This document shows, one piece after another, positions 45,238-53,899 of a stretch of DNA of 64,000 bases; positions within the stretch are counted from its first letter, which is position 1; the number at the start of each line of letters is the position of its first letter. Source of the stretch: Bradyrhizobium sp. SK17 (GTDB lineage Bacteria; Pseudomonadota; Alphaproteobacteria; Rhizobiales; Xanthobacteraceae); contig NZ_CP025113.1 of NCBI RefSeq assembly GCF_002831585.1, positions 6,525,001-6,589,000 of the forward strand, in the 5' to 3' direction. The notes under the pieces were generated by a model, which saw nothing but the letters and a program-made list of their open reading frames with translations, was not told the DNA's origin and ran no database searches. A program made the translations under genes and the position numbers.

Positions 45238-45913
45238 GCACCCTGACGCCGGATTTAGGGGCGCCGGTGTTCGGATCGAGGTCGGCGCCGTTACGCCAAT
45301 TGCTGCGGAAGGTCTCGAGCAGCGATTTTGGCCGCTGGTCCACGTTGATCACCTTGCCCTCGGCATCGAGGCGGAACCTGACCGCGGTCTTCTCGTCGCC
45401 GGTGTGATCGACGGTCAGCTTGTCGTCGAAGATCACCTGCGCCGTCGGGTTGAGCTTCTGCACCTTCACGTTGGCCTGCACCGGCTCGCCGGTGGTGGCC
45501 TGGAAATGCGAGACGTTGACGGTGTACTCGCCGGCGACGATGCCGCGCAGGGTGACGATCTCCTCGCGGATCGGCGATGCGATCTTCTTGCCGTTCACGA
45601 CGATGAAGTCATTGGCGCCGCCGCGGTCGTCGCGATCGAGCGTCAGGAAACCGGCCTCGCGATGCCGGTACCATGCGATGTTGCCGGCAGGGTCCTGCAC
45701 GAACAGGTCGAGATCGTCGGGATGGTTGTCCGGCCAGTCCATGGTGATGATGAACTCCGCCTTGGATTCGATCTTGCCTTCCTTGGAGTCGGGCGAAACC
45801 GACAGCAGCGCCAGGAAGAACAGGAAGGCGATCACTTGCAGCGCCTTGAACAGCATGACGCCAAGCGGATCGAACGGCTCCTCGCGCGGATAGAGCCCGA
45901 ATTCATCCATCAT
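45224..45913 (-). CDS. Single-span membrane protein with periplasmic beta-sandwich domain; candidate stator partner (ExbD position)
   Basis: 229 residues. The short N-terminus EEPFDPLGVMLFKALQVI leads into one membrane helix (VIAFLFFLALLSV). Asp15 sits just before the helix, where MotB/ExbD/TolR proteins carry their proton-binding Asp. The periplasmic part looks beta-rich: FIITMDWPDNHPDDLDLFVQ, PAGNIAWYRHREAGFLTLDR and GEYTVNVSHFQATTG, which recall PPC/DUF2135-type beta-sandwiches. There is no OmpA or TolR-like domain. The gene overlaps its neighbours on both sides (11 and 14 bases). Confidence 0.75.
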   Translation of the reverse strand: MMDEFGLYPREEPFDPLGVMLFKALQVIAFLFFLALLSVSPDSKEGKIESKAEFIITMDWPDNHPDDLDLFVQDPAGNIAWYRHREAGFLTLDRDDRGGANDFIVVNGKKIASPIREEIVTLRGIVAGEYTVNVSHFQATTGEPVQANVKVQKLNPTAQVIFDDKLTVDHTGDEKTAVRFRLDAEGKVINVDQRPKSLLETFRSNWRNGADLDPNTGAPKSGVRVLGRD

Positions 45914-46664
45914 GGCGGCGTTCCAAAGCCGGGGTGACGTGCGTTTCGGTCAGCACGACGGCATCGGAAAACACCCGCTGGGTCGCGGAATCGAGCATGT
46001 AGTACTGGACGCGAACCAGGATCGATCCGATCAGGCCGGCAAGCGTCGTGTACATTGCGACCGCCATGCCGTCGCTCATCAGGCCCATCGACGATTTCAT
46101 CGCGACCTTGTCGGCGGCATCGAGGCTTGCGATCGGCGCCAGCATGATGATGAAGCCGATGATGGTGCCGAGCAGGCCGAGTTTCATCAGCGTGTCGGAG
46201 GCGAAGGCGCCAAATCCGTTGGAGCCGCGCAGCCGGTCCGCCAGCGTGCGCAGCAGCAGGGTCTGGTCGATCGGCCCCTTGGCCTGCGCGTCGGCTTTCT
46301 GCACCAGGCTGCGGATATGATCGGTGACGAGCCCGCCAGGCAGGCCCTTGGCGTCTGCGGCAAGCGCACCCGCGCCGTCGGGTGCGGCGAGCACCGATCG
46401 ACAGGAGCGCGCCACCTCGCCTTCGCGCGCGATCGCCCGCGTCCGCCAGAAGCAATGGATGCAGGTCAGGACGTAGAGGACGGCAATGACGCTGGAAATG
46501 TAGGTGCGGTCGGAGTGGACCATCAGTCTGATCAGGCCGTAACGCCACAGCAGGAACGCGGCGAAAATCGACAGCCCGGTGAAGATCATCCAGAGCAGCA
46601 GCACGCTGCGCTCCGCCGTATCAGTGCCGGCCGATGCGGCCGAGGCGCCGACCCTGGCACTCAT
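45903..46664 (-). CDS. MotA/TolQ/ExbB-family proton channel subunit
   Basis: 253 residues from ATG 46664, with GGGAGATAA upstream. Four hydrophobic helices: LLLWMIFTGLSIFAAFLLWR, ISSVIAVLYVLTCIHCFW, DTLMKLGLLGTIIGFIIMLA and AVAMYTTLAGLIGSILVRVQ. The last two carry the family marks GLLGTIxG and YTTLAGL, which line the ion path in ExbB and TolQ. The cytoplasmic loop (residues about 85-140) is long. It starts a three-gene operon and is divergent from the histidine kinase gene. Confidence 0.85.
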   Translation of the reverse strand: MSARVGASAASAGTDTAERSVLLLWMIFTGLSIFAAFLLWRYGLIRLMVHSDRTYISSVIAVLYVLTCIHCFWRTRAIAREGEVARSCRSVLAAPDGAGALAADAKGLPGGLVTDHIRSLVQKADAQAKGPIDQTLLLRTLADRLRGSNGFGAFASDTLMKLGLLGTIIGFIIMLAPIASLDAADKVAMKSSMGLMSDGMAVAMYTTLAGLIGSILVRVQYYMLDSATQRVFSDAVVLTETHVTPALERRHDG

Positions 46665-46898
46665 GCTGCGTTATCTCCCGTTGCCGACCGTTCCATCAAG
46701 CCGTGCGATCTCTCCTCCGGTTAGAGCAGAGCCGAAAAATGCCGTCCAAAGACATCTGCCCAAGTTTCGTTGGGCAAATTGCCCGATCTCTTGCCTCATC
46801 GCTGGGTTGCATTGGCTCGGAACCAGCTTGCTGCTACCGTTCGCTACTTGCGTTTGGGCGTGTCGTTCCACAACGCGCTCCGGCTGAGGAGTGATCGC

Positions 46899-48269
46899 AT
46901 GCGCCTCGTGCTTCAACTGGTCGCCCGCCTGCTCGTCATCGTCGCGTTCTGCCTCGGCGCGGCCACGGTCTGGGCCACGATCGATGCCTATCGCAGCGTC
47001 GATCGCGCTACGGAAGCCTCCGCCGAACGGGTGTCGCAAGCGCTCGAAGGGCTGTACTGGCGCGAGTTGCTGCTGCGCAGCAACCGGATGCGTGAACAAT
47101 TGCTCCCCTCGCCGGACTGGCGCACCATCGAGACCATGGGCCTGATCGCCCCGGGCATCTGCGTCCAGTTCGAGCCCGCCGGCGCGTTCGAAAAGCCGCT
47201 TTGCGGCCAGAGCAAGGGCATCGGCAAGACGCCGCCGCGCTGGTTCGCAACCACCGTCCAGACGGTGCTCGGCGACCACACCACGGTTGAGCGGCCGATC
47301 AGCGAGCGCGCCGCGACCGGCGGAACCGTCCGCGCCACGCCCGATCCGGACGCCGCGATCGCGCTGGCCTGGCAGCACATCCTCGACAACATCCATGTCG
47401 CACTGTTGATGGCGCTCGCGATCGCCCTGCTCGCCTCGCTCGCCATCGCCCATACGCTGGCGCCGGCGCGAACCATCGTCACGGCACTGCAACGCATGGC
47501 CGACGGCGAATACCTGACGCCGCTGCCGCGGATCCGCTCGATGGAGCTGGCGATGATCGGACGCGCCGTGAGCGATCTCGGCGACCGCCTCGCGGCAGCC
47601 GAGGAAGAACGCACGGTGCTGACGCGGCGCCTGCTCGAGATCCGCAGCGACGAACGCCGCGCGCTCGCCCGCGAGCTGCATGACGAGTTCGGCCAGAACC
47701 TCACCGCCATCCTCGCCTTCGCCAACACGATCGAGGCCACCGCGCCGCAGAAGGATCCCGGCAACGAGATCGCGCAGGATGCGCGGATGATCTCGCAGGC
47801 GACGCGCCGCATCATGGCCTGCCTGCGCGATACGCTGAACCGGCTGCGTCATCCGCCGGCCGAGGAGCTCGGGCTGGAGGCAAGCCTGGTCAGCCTCGTC
47901 GATAGCTGGCGCTCGCGGGCCACGACCCAGCCGCTGATCCAGCTCGACCTGCAAGGCGATCTCGCCGACGTGCGCGGGACTGTCGCCGCCACCGCCTATC
48001 GCGTCGCGCAGGAATGCCTGACCAACGCGCTGCGCCACAGCGCGGCGCGCGAGATTGTGCTGCGGATCGAGCGGCGCACCGGCGCGGAGAATGCGCTGCT
48101 CGTGCGGGTCGAGGACGATGGCGGCGGCGATGCGGCCAAGGTGGCGGAATCGGCCGGCTTCGGCCTCACCGGCGTCAGCGAGCGGGTCGCCGCACTCGGC
48201 GGCTCGCTGTCGATCGCACGCGCCAGCCGCGGCCTCAGTGTTGCCGCCACGATCCCGCTCGCCGCCTGA
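46899..48269 (+). CDS. NarX/UhpB-type sensor histidine kinase
   Basis: 456 residues from ATG 46899 (MRLVLQLVARLLVIVAFCLG), chosen for GAGGAG upstream; the frame is open from 46770. Two membrane segments flank a 130-residue periplasmic sensor, then a HAMP-like region (RTIVTALQRMADGEYLTPLP), a HisKA_3 domain with the phospho-His in ARELHDEFGQNLTAILAF, and an HATPase (VAQECLTNALRHSAAREIVL, VRVEDDGGGDAAK, GFGLTGVSERVAALGGSL). Its partner regulator follows one base after the stop. Confidence 0.92.
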   Translation: MRLVLQLVARLLVIVAFCLGAATVWATIDAYRSVDRATEASAERVSQALEGLYWRELLLRSNRMREQLLPSPDWRTIETMGLIAPGICVQFEPAGAFEKPLCGQSKGIGKTPPRWFATTVQTVLGDHTTVERPISERAATGGTVRATPDPDAAIALAWQHILDNIHVALLMALAIALLASLAIAHTLAPARTIVTALQRMADGEYLTPLPRIRSMELAMIGRAVSDLGDRLAAAEEERTVLTRRLLEIRSDERRALARELHDEFGQNLTAILAFANTIEATAPQKDPGNEIAQDARMISQATRRIMACLRDTLNRLRHPPAEELGLEASLVSLVDSWRSRATTQPLIQLDLQGDLADVRGTVAATAYRVAQECLTNALRHSAAREIVLRIERRTGAENALLVRVEDDGGGDAAKVAESAGFGLTGVSERVAALGGSLSIARASRGLSVAATIPLAA

Positions 48270-48270
48270 G

Positions 48271-48939
48271 ATGACGACCGCCAAGACGATAGCCTCGAAG
48301 GCCCGAGGTATCGCCATCCTGTTGGTCGACGACCATCCCGTCGTCCGCCAAGGCTACCGGCGCGTGCTCGAACACCAGGACGATTTCCGCGTGGTCGCCG
48401 AGGCCGACAACGCGGCCAATGCCTATCGCGCGTTCAAGTCGCACGAGCCGGACGTCGTGGTGATGGACATCTCGATGCCGGGCGCCAGCGGACTGGAAGC
48501 GATCCGCAACATCCGCGCGCGCGATGCCGACGCGCGCATCCTGGTGTTCAGCATGCACAGCGAGGCGGCGCAGGTGAAGGCAGCCTTCGCCGCCGGCGCC
48601 TCCGGCTTCGTCACCAAGGGCAGCGAGCCGGCCGAACTGATCGCAGCGATCCGCGCCGTTGCGCGCGGCGAGCATGCGATGAGTGACGACGTGGCCCGGG
48701 TGCTGGCGCTGGAGAGCCTGGTGCCGACCAGATCGGCGCTCGACCAGCTCGGCGAGCGGGAGATCGAGATCCTGCGGCAGCTCGCGGCCGGCCACACCAA
48801 GGAGCAGATCGCGGCCAATCTGAACCTCAGCACCAAGACCGTGCAGAACTACCACTATCTGATCAAGGCCAAGACCGGGATGCGGACCGACGCCCAGCTG
48901 GTCCGCCTCGCCGTCGAATGCGGACTGGCGAATCTGTAG
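48271..48939 (+). CDS. NarL/LuxR-type response regulator
   Basis: 222 residues from ATG 48271. The receiver has ILLVDDHPVVRQGYRRVL, the phospho-acceptor Asp in DVVVMDISMPGASGLE, and a Lys in FVTKGSEP. The C-terminal LuxR HTH is LGEREIEILRQLAAGHTKEQ, IAANLNLSTKTVQNYHYLIK. One base separates it from the kinase gene stop, so the pair forms one operon. Targets are unknown; the divergent ExbB-type operon is a reasonable candidate. Confidence 0.94.
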   Translation: MTTAKTIASKARGIAILLVDDHPVVRQGYRRVLEHQDDFRVVAEADNAANAYRAFKSHEPDVVVMDISMPGASGLEAIRNIRARDADARILVFSMHSEAAQVKAAFAAGASGFVTKGSEPAELIAAIRAVARGEHAMSDDVARVLALESLVPTRSALDQLGEREIEILRQLAAGHTKEQIAANLNLSTKTVQNYHYLIKAKTGMRTDAQLVRLAVECGLANL

Positions 48940-49044
48940 CGGGCCGACCTGATCCGGGCCACGGGCTGGTGCCATTCCGCGTGACAATGCGGCGGGTTGC
49001 GCTACGCTCCCCGCCACCGCAATCACAAGAAACGGACCCTTCCC

Positions 49045-50217
49045 ATGCCCATCGTCAATCGCGTTGCCGCCCTCTCGGATGAAATGGCCGCCTGGCGCCA
49101 TGACTTCCACGAGAATCCCGAACTGCTCTACGAGGTGCACCGCACCGCCGGCATCGTCGCCGACAGACTGCGCGAGTTCGGCTGTGACGAAGTGGTAACG
49201 GGAATCGGGCGCACCGGCGTTGTCGGCGTGATCCGCGGCCGCAAGAACGGCTCGGGCAAGACCATCGGGCTGCGTGCCGACATGGACGCGCTGCCGATCG
49301 AGGAGGCCTCGGGCGTCGCCTATGCCTCGAAGGTCCCTGGCAAGATGCACGCCTGCGGCCATGACGGCCACACCGCGATGCTGCTGGGCGCCGCGAAGTA
49401 TCTCACCGAGACGCGGAATTTCGACGGCACCGCGGTCGTGATCTTCCAGCCGGCCGAGGAAGGCGGCGCCGGCGGCAAGGCGATGGTCGACGACGGCCTG
49501 ATGACCCGCTGGGGCATCCAGGAGGTCTATGGCCTGCACAACATGCCGGGCCTGCCCGAGGGCTACTTCGCGACCACGCCAGGGCCGATGCTCGCCTCGT
49601 CAGACACCCTGAAGATCGTCGTGCACGGCAAGGGCGGCCATGCCGGCGCCGCGCCGCACGAGGCGGTCGACAGCGTCCTGATCGGCGCCCAGATCATCAA
49701 CGCGCTGCAATCGATCGTGTCGCGCAATGTCGACCCGCTGAAATCGGCCGTGATCTCGATCACCATGTTCCAGGCCGGCAGCGCGTTCAACGTGATCCCC
49801 GAGACCGTCACGCTGGGCGGCACGGTGCGCACACTCGATCCCGGGGTGCGCGACCTGGTCGAGCGCCGGATCGGCGAAGTCGCCTCCAGCATCGCGAAAG
49901 CCTATGGCGGCTCGGCCGAGACCGATTATGGACGGATGTATCCGGTGACGCTGAATCACGCCCGCGAGGCCGGCATCGCCGCCGAGATCGCCCGCGACGT
50001 GGTCGGCGCCGACCGCGTCAACGACAATCTGGTGCCGGTGATGGGCGCCGAGGATTTCGCATTCATGCTGGAGGCGCGCCCCGGCGCGTTCGTGTTCCTC
50101 GGGATGGGCGATGGCCCGATGTGCCACCACCCCGCCTACAAGTTCAACGACAACATCCTCGGCCACGGCGCCTCATATTGGGTGCGCCTGGTCGAGAAGC
50201 AGATGCCGGCGGGCTAA
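49045..50217 (+). CDS. M20 family amidohydrolase (hippurate hydrolase/IAA-amino acid hydrolase-like)
   Basis: 390 residues from ATG 49045 (MPIVNRVAALSDEMAAWRHD). Metal and catalytic motifs are intact: GLRADMDALPIEEASG, GKMHACGHDGHTAMLLGAA, FQPAEEGGAGGKAMVDDGL, GKGGHAGAAPHEAVD and VMGAEDFAFMLEARPGAFVF. The family hydrolyses N-acyl amino acids with two metals. A separate gene; a long perfect hairpin follows its stop. Confidence 0.92.
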   Translation: MPIVNRVAALSDEMAAWRHDFHENPELLYEVHRTAGIVADRLREFGCDEVVTGIGRTGVVGVIRGRKNGSGKTIGLRADMDALPIEEASGVAYASKVPGKMHACGHDGHTAMLLGAAKYLTETRNFDGTAVVIFQPAEEGGAGGKAMVDDGLMTRWGIQEVYGLHNMPGLPEGYFATTPGPMLASSDTLKIVVHGKGGHAGAAPHEAVDSVLIGAQIINALQSIVSRNVDPLKSAVISITMFQAGSAFNVIPETVTLGGTVRTLDPGVRDLVERRIGEVASSIAKAYGGSAETDYGRMYPVTLNHAREAGIAAEIARDVVGADRVNDNLVPVMGAEDFAFMLEARPGAFVFLGMGDGPMCHHPAYKFNDNILGHGASYWVRLVEKQMPAG

Positions 50218-50240
50218 ACTTCGTTCAGCCGGAAATGGAT

Positions 50241-50265
50241 CAGGCCGCGAGCACCTCGCGGCCTG
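50241..50265. terminator. Perfect hairpin between two convergent genes
   Basis: CAGGCCGCGAG and CTCGCGGCCTG are perfect eleven-base arms with a CAC loop, in the 51-base gap between the M20 gene and the agmatine deiminase gene, which converge here. It lacks a T run, so it is a likely bidirectional, perhaps Rho-assisted, 3' stem-loop. Confidence 0.65.
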
Positions 50266-50268
50266 CAT

Positions 50269-51309
50269 TCATGGCTGCGAACGCGGCTGCTGTTGCGTCG
50301 TGCAATGAATTCCACCGCCGCCGGCCGCAATGCCGTCGATGTTGAGCTGAATGATCTCCCGATCCGGGAACAGGTCGCGCAGCTTGTCGCGCGCATTGCC
50401 GTCGGCTGCGGCGTCGCCGAATTCCGGCGCGATGACGGCGCCATTGCAGACATAGAAATTGATGTAGCCGGCGGCGAATTCCTTGCTGCTGTATTTTGGA
50501 CGCACCGTCGACGGTGCCTGCAACACAACGACATCCAGCCGCCGACCCTTCGCATCCGTGGCGCCGCGCAGGATGTCGCGGTGCCGTTTGGTGACCGCGT
50601 GGTCGAACGACGACGGATCCGTCTCCAGACCTGCGACGACAACACCGGGACTGGCAAACCGTGCGTAGAAGTCGGTATGTCCGTCGGTGACGTCCTTGCC
50701 GGCGATGCCGGGCAGCCAGATGATCTTGTCGAGCCCGAGCAGGCGGGACAATTCGGCCTCGCACTTCTCCCTGGATAGACCCGGGTTGCGGTTTGGATTG
50801 AGCACGCAGCTCTCGGTGATGATCGCAGTCCCCTCACCGTCGACTTCGATCCCGCCACCTTCCAGCACCAGTCCGGCTTCCAGGAACGTCGCCTTTGCCA
50901 GTCCGGCGACACGCTCCGCGACCGTGGCATCGAGCGCATGGCGCTGCTTGTTGCCCCAGCCGTTGAAATTGAAACCGACGGCGCCGAGCTGCGCGGACGG
51001 ATCAACCACGAAGACCGGCCCGGTGTCGCGCAGCCACACATCGTCGACCGCCTGGACGACGAGGTTGACCGCGGGGCCGCAAAGCCGGGCAGCGATCGCG
51101 TGGTCTTCCTCGCGCACCAGCATGTTCACGCGTTCATAGGCGGCGATCGCCTTGGCGATGTCAGCGAGATTTTCCCGCGCGACAGGCAGCAGCTTGCCGC
51201 CCCAGATTGCCGCGCCGGCGCCAAAGGCCATCCAGGTGGCGGCATGCGGTGTGCCCTCGTCGGGCATCCGCCAAGCCACTTGATCGCGCGCAGGATCGTT
51301 CACGAGCAT
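50269..51309 (-). CDS. aguA: Agmatine deiminase family (peptidylarginine-deiminase type) protein
   Basis: 346 residues. Family landmarks: MPDEGTPHAATWMAFGAGAA, VWLRDTGPVFVVDPSAQLGA, FNFNGWGNKQRHALD, GGGIEVDGEGTAIITESCVL, DGHTDFYARF and the catalytic Cys in GGGGIHCTTQQQ. It would convert agmatine to N-carbamoylputrescine in polyamine synthesis, though no aguB (carbamoylputrescine amidase) is adjacent. Assignment to agmatine rather than another guanidine is by family. Confidence 0.88.
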   Translation of the reverse strand: MLVNDPARDQVAWRMPDEGTPHAATWMAFGAGAAIWGGKLLPVARENLADIAKAIAAYERVNMLVREEDHAIAARLCGPAVNLVVQAVDDVWLRDTGPVFVVDPSAQLGAVGFNFNGWGNKQRHALDATVAERVAGLAKATFLEAGLVLEGGGIEVDGEGTAIITESCVLNPNRNPGLSREKCEAELSRLLGLDKIIWLPGIAGKDVTDGHTDFYARFASPGVVVAGLETDPSSFDHAVTKRHRDILRGATDAKGRRLDVVVLQAPSTVRPKYSSKEFAAGYINFYVCNGAVIAPEFGDAAADGNARDKLRDLFPDREIIQLNIDGIAAGGGGIHCTTQQQPRSQP

Positions 51310-51410
51310 TCTGGCCGCGATGGCCGCCCCGGTTCATCTCAGGATGCCGCAATTACCTGGCTCGCAAGGCCGTTTCGAGACCAACCGCCGCGCGCAGCCC
51401 GCCTGTTGGG

Positions 51411-51974
51411 CTAACCCGAGGCGTCGGCCTCACCTGCCCCGATCATCCGCGCGGCGATCTGGTCGCGCTTGACGAAGTAATGGAAGGCAACCGCGGCGAG
51501 GTGCAGCACGATCAGCGCCAGCAGCACATAGGCGAAGAAAATATGGCGATCCTCATAGGCGTCCGCCGCCGCCTTGTCGGGCGACGTGATCTGGGGAACG
51601 TGGAACAGGCCGAAGAAGCTCGAATAGTCCTGGGCGCGGGCGCCAGAATGCGCCCAGCCCAACATCGCCACCAGGATGGTGACGAGATAAAGCGCGCCAT
51701 GGCTGAGGCGGGCGGCGATCCGCTGCCAGGAGGGCGTGTCGGCCGGCAGCGCCGGCGTCGGATTAACGCCGCGCCAGAGCAGCCGCAGCACGGTGAAGAG
51801 CAGCACCAGATAGCCGATATCGGCATGGATTGACCGGTAGAAGAACTTGTCCGCCCGCGCCGGGATGTGGTTCATCCACCAGCCATAAGCCAGCATGCCG
51901 ATGATGGCGATGCCCAACCCCCAGTGGAACGCACGGGCGAGCGAGCCCCAGCTCGTGGTGGTATTGCGGATCAT
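51411..51974 (-). CDS. Cytochrome b561 family membrane protein
   Basis: 187 residues with four hydrophobic segments (FHWGLGIAIIGMLAYGWWMN, DIGYLVLLFTVLRLLWRGV, LVTILVAMLGWAHSGARA, FFAYVLLALIVLHLAAVAFH). Likely heme ligands are His near ARAFHWGLG, SIHADIGYL, LSHGALYL and VLHLAAVAFHYFVKRDQ. Such cytochromes move electrons across the inner membrane, typically to a periplasmic or quinone partner. It stands alone between agmatine deiminase and murI. Confidence 0.87.
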   Translation of the reverse strand: MIRNTTTSWGSLARAFHWGLGIAIIGMLAYGWWMNHIPARADKFFYRSIHADIGYLVLLFTVLRLLWRGVNPTPALPADTPSWQRIAARLSHGALYLVTILVAMLGWAHSGARAQDYSSFFGLFHVPQITSPDKAAADAYEDRHIFFAYVLLALIVLHLAAVAFHYFVKRDQIAARMIGAGEADASG

Positions 51975-52147
51975 GATCGATTGGCCCCGTTAGGATTTCG
52001 CACGTCGCGGCAATAGTTTGCCGTGATACTTGCAGGGATCGATCAAGGCCATATGAAATTCCCGCCTTCACCGCCTTTTGTCGGCCGCAGAGGCCGGATA
52101 GCCAATAACAACTGAATGGTAACCCTGCTTCGGATAGACTTTTCACC

Positions 52148-52945
52148 GTGTCCACTCCCCCGACCATCCTTGTGTTCGATTCCGGCCTCGGCGGCCTCAC
52201 CGTGCTACGCGAGATCGTCCGCGCCCGGCCCGACGCGCATTACGTCTATGTCGCCGATGACGCGTTCTTCCCCTATGGCCACCACACCGAGGACGAGATC
52301 ATCGCCCGCGTGGTGCCGCTGGTCGGCGAGCTGATCGAGGCTCACGCGCCCGACCTCGTCGTGATCGCCTGCAACACGGCATCGACCCTGGTGATGTCGC
52401 ATCTGCGTGATGCCTACCGCCTGCCCTTCGTCGGCACCGTGCCGGCGATCAAGCCGGCCTGCGCCTCGTCGAAGACCCGCCGCGTCTCGGTGCTCGGCAC
52501 CAGGGGCACCGTGAAGCGGGAATACACCCGCAAGCTGATCTCGGATTTTGCGCAGGGCTGCGAGGTGACGCTGGTCGGCTCCGGCGAGCTCGCCTCGCTG
52601 GCGGAAGCCGCCCTCAGCGGCGAGAGCGTGCGCGACCAGGACATCGCGGCCGAGCTCGCGCCCTGCTTCGTCGGCGACGGCCCCGGCGACCCGGCCCGCA
52701 CCGACACCGTCGTGCTGGCCTGCACGCATTATCCGCTGCTGCTGGAACGCCTGACCAGGCTCGCGCCCTGGCCGGTCGAGTGGATCGATCCGGCCCCGGC
52801 GATCGCGCGCCGGGTCGCCGACCTGCTCGGCCCGGTGGGCGCCGCGAGCGACACGGCCGGCGCCGAGATGATCTTCACCTCCAAGCGCCCGCATGCGCTC
52901 ACCGCGGCACTGACGCCGTTCTTCGGCGGCCGCGTCCCGGCCTGA
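52148..52945 (+). CDS. murI: Glutamate racemase
   Basis: 265 residues from GTG 52148 (MSTPPTILVFDSGLGGLTVL). Motifs are ILVFDSGLGGLTV, VIACNTASTLVMS with catalytic Cys, VPAIKPACASSKT and DTVVLACTHYPLLLERL with the second Cys. It supplies D-glutamate for peptidoglycan. The gene starts about 170 bases divergent from the cytochrome b561 gene; a lone house-keeping gene. Confidence 0.95.
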   Translation: MSTPPTILVFDSGLGGLTVLREIVRARPDAHYVYVADDAFFPYGHHTEDEIIARVVPLVGELIEAHAPDLVVIACNTASTLVMSHLRDAYRLPFVGTVPAIKPACASSKTRRVSVLGTRGTVKREYTRKLISDFAQGCEVTLVGSGELASLAEAALSGESVRDQDIAAELAPCFVGDGPGDPARTDTVVLACTHYPLLLERLTRLAPWPVEWIDPAPAIARRVADLLGPVGAASDTAGAEMIFTSKRPHALTAALTPFFGGRVPA

Positions 52946-53004
52946 TCCTTTCCGCCGTCACGGCGCGCTGCTAGCCTCTGCTCTCGTTCGAGGGAGGACC
53001 GAAT

Positions 53005-53781
53005 TTGACCGCAGCCCCGCTGACGCCGCTCAACCGCCTGCGCAAGCTGTGGCGCGACAAGCGCCCGACCTTCGGCGCGATCGCGACCATTCCGAGCATC
53101 CAGACCGTGCAGATCATGGCGCAGTCGCTGGACTGGATCATCGTCGATCTCGAGCACGGCCCGATCGATCTCGGCACCGCGCACGCGATGATCGTGGCAA
53201 CGTCAGGGACGCCGTGCGTGCCGATGGTGCGGATCGCCGCCAACGAGCCGCACCTCGCCAAGGCACCGATGGACATCGGCGCGCTCGGCATCAATTTTCC
53301 GATGATCTGCAACCGCGCCGACGCCGAGAAGGCCGTGCGCAGCGTGCGCTATCCGCCGAACGGCGACCGGCTCTGGGGACCGTTCCATGCGCCGTTCCGC
53401 TGGGGCGTCTCGATGAACGACTACATGGCGACCGCCGATGACGACATGATCTGCATGGTCACGATCGAGCATGTCGATGCCGTGAACCGGATCGACGAGA
53501 TCATGGCGACGCCGGGCATCGACCTCGCGGTGATCGGTCCCGGCGATCTTGCCACCTCGATCAACAAGCGCGGCCTGCCCGACGACCCCGAAGTGGTCGC
53601 GCTGACGCAGCGTGCCGAGGAAGGCATCATGAAGAGCGGCGTGCCGATCGGCGGCGTCGCGCGCACCGCGGACCAGGCCAACGCGATGATCGACCGCGGC
53701 TATCTCGCGCTCGCGCTCGGCTTCGACTGGTCGCTGTTCCAGCGCGGCATCGCAGCCGCCTTCGCCGGAATCAGCCGCTAG
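53005..53781 (+). CDS. HpcH/HpaI family aldolase
   Basis: 258 residues from TTG 53005 with GAGGGAGG upstream. Class II pyruvate-type aldolase: FGAIATIPSIQTVQIMAQSL, IIVDLEHGPIDLGTAHAM, VPMVRIAANEPHLAKAPMDI, TIEHVDAVNRIDEIMATPGI and DLAVIGPGDLATSINKRG. Relatives cleave 4-hydroxy-2-oxoheptanedioate or 2-keto-3-deoxy sugars acids in aromatic or sugar acid breakdown. No hpc pathway genes are adjacent, so the substrate is open. Confidence 0.9.
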   Translation: MTAAPLTPLNRLRKLWRDKRPTFGAIATIPSIQTVQIMAQSLDWIIVDLEHGPIDLGTAHAMIVATSGTPCVPMVRIAANEPHLAKAPMDIGALGINFPMICNRADAEKAVRSVRYPPNGDRLWGPFHAPFRWGVSMNDYMATADDDMICMVTIEHVDAVNRIDEIMATPGIDLAVIGPGDLATSINKRGLPDDPEVVALTQRAEEGIMKSGVPIGGVARTADQANAMIDRGYLALALGFDWSLFQRGIAAAFAGISR

Positions 53782-53899
53782 GCGCAACAGCCGCGTCGCA
53801 CCTTCACCGCGCCCCTTGAGCTGCGCGATCGTCGGTCTCGGTACGACCAAAGTACCGATCAAGGCCGGCGCCTCCCCGCTATAGTCGCAGCCGGGAGGA

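Noticed and set aside
46671..48317. 548-residue minus-strand ORF opposite the histidine kinase
   Set aside because: The plus strand has intact kinase motifs; the antisense product is His/Arg/Asp-rich with no domain.
51161..51352. N-terminal extension or Tat leader for agmatine deiminase
   Set aside because: The only upstream ORF is in another frame and has no hydrophobic core, so the cytoplasmic start at 51309 was kept.
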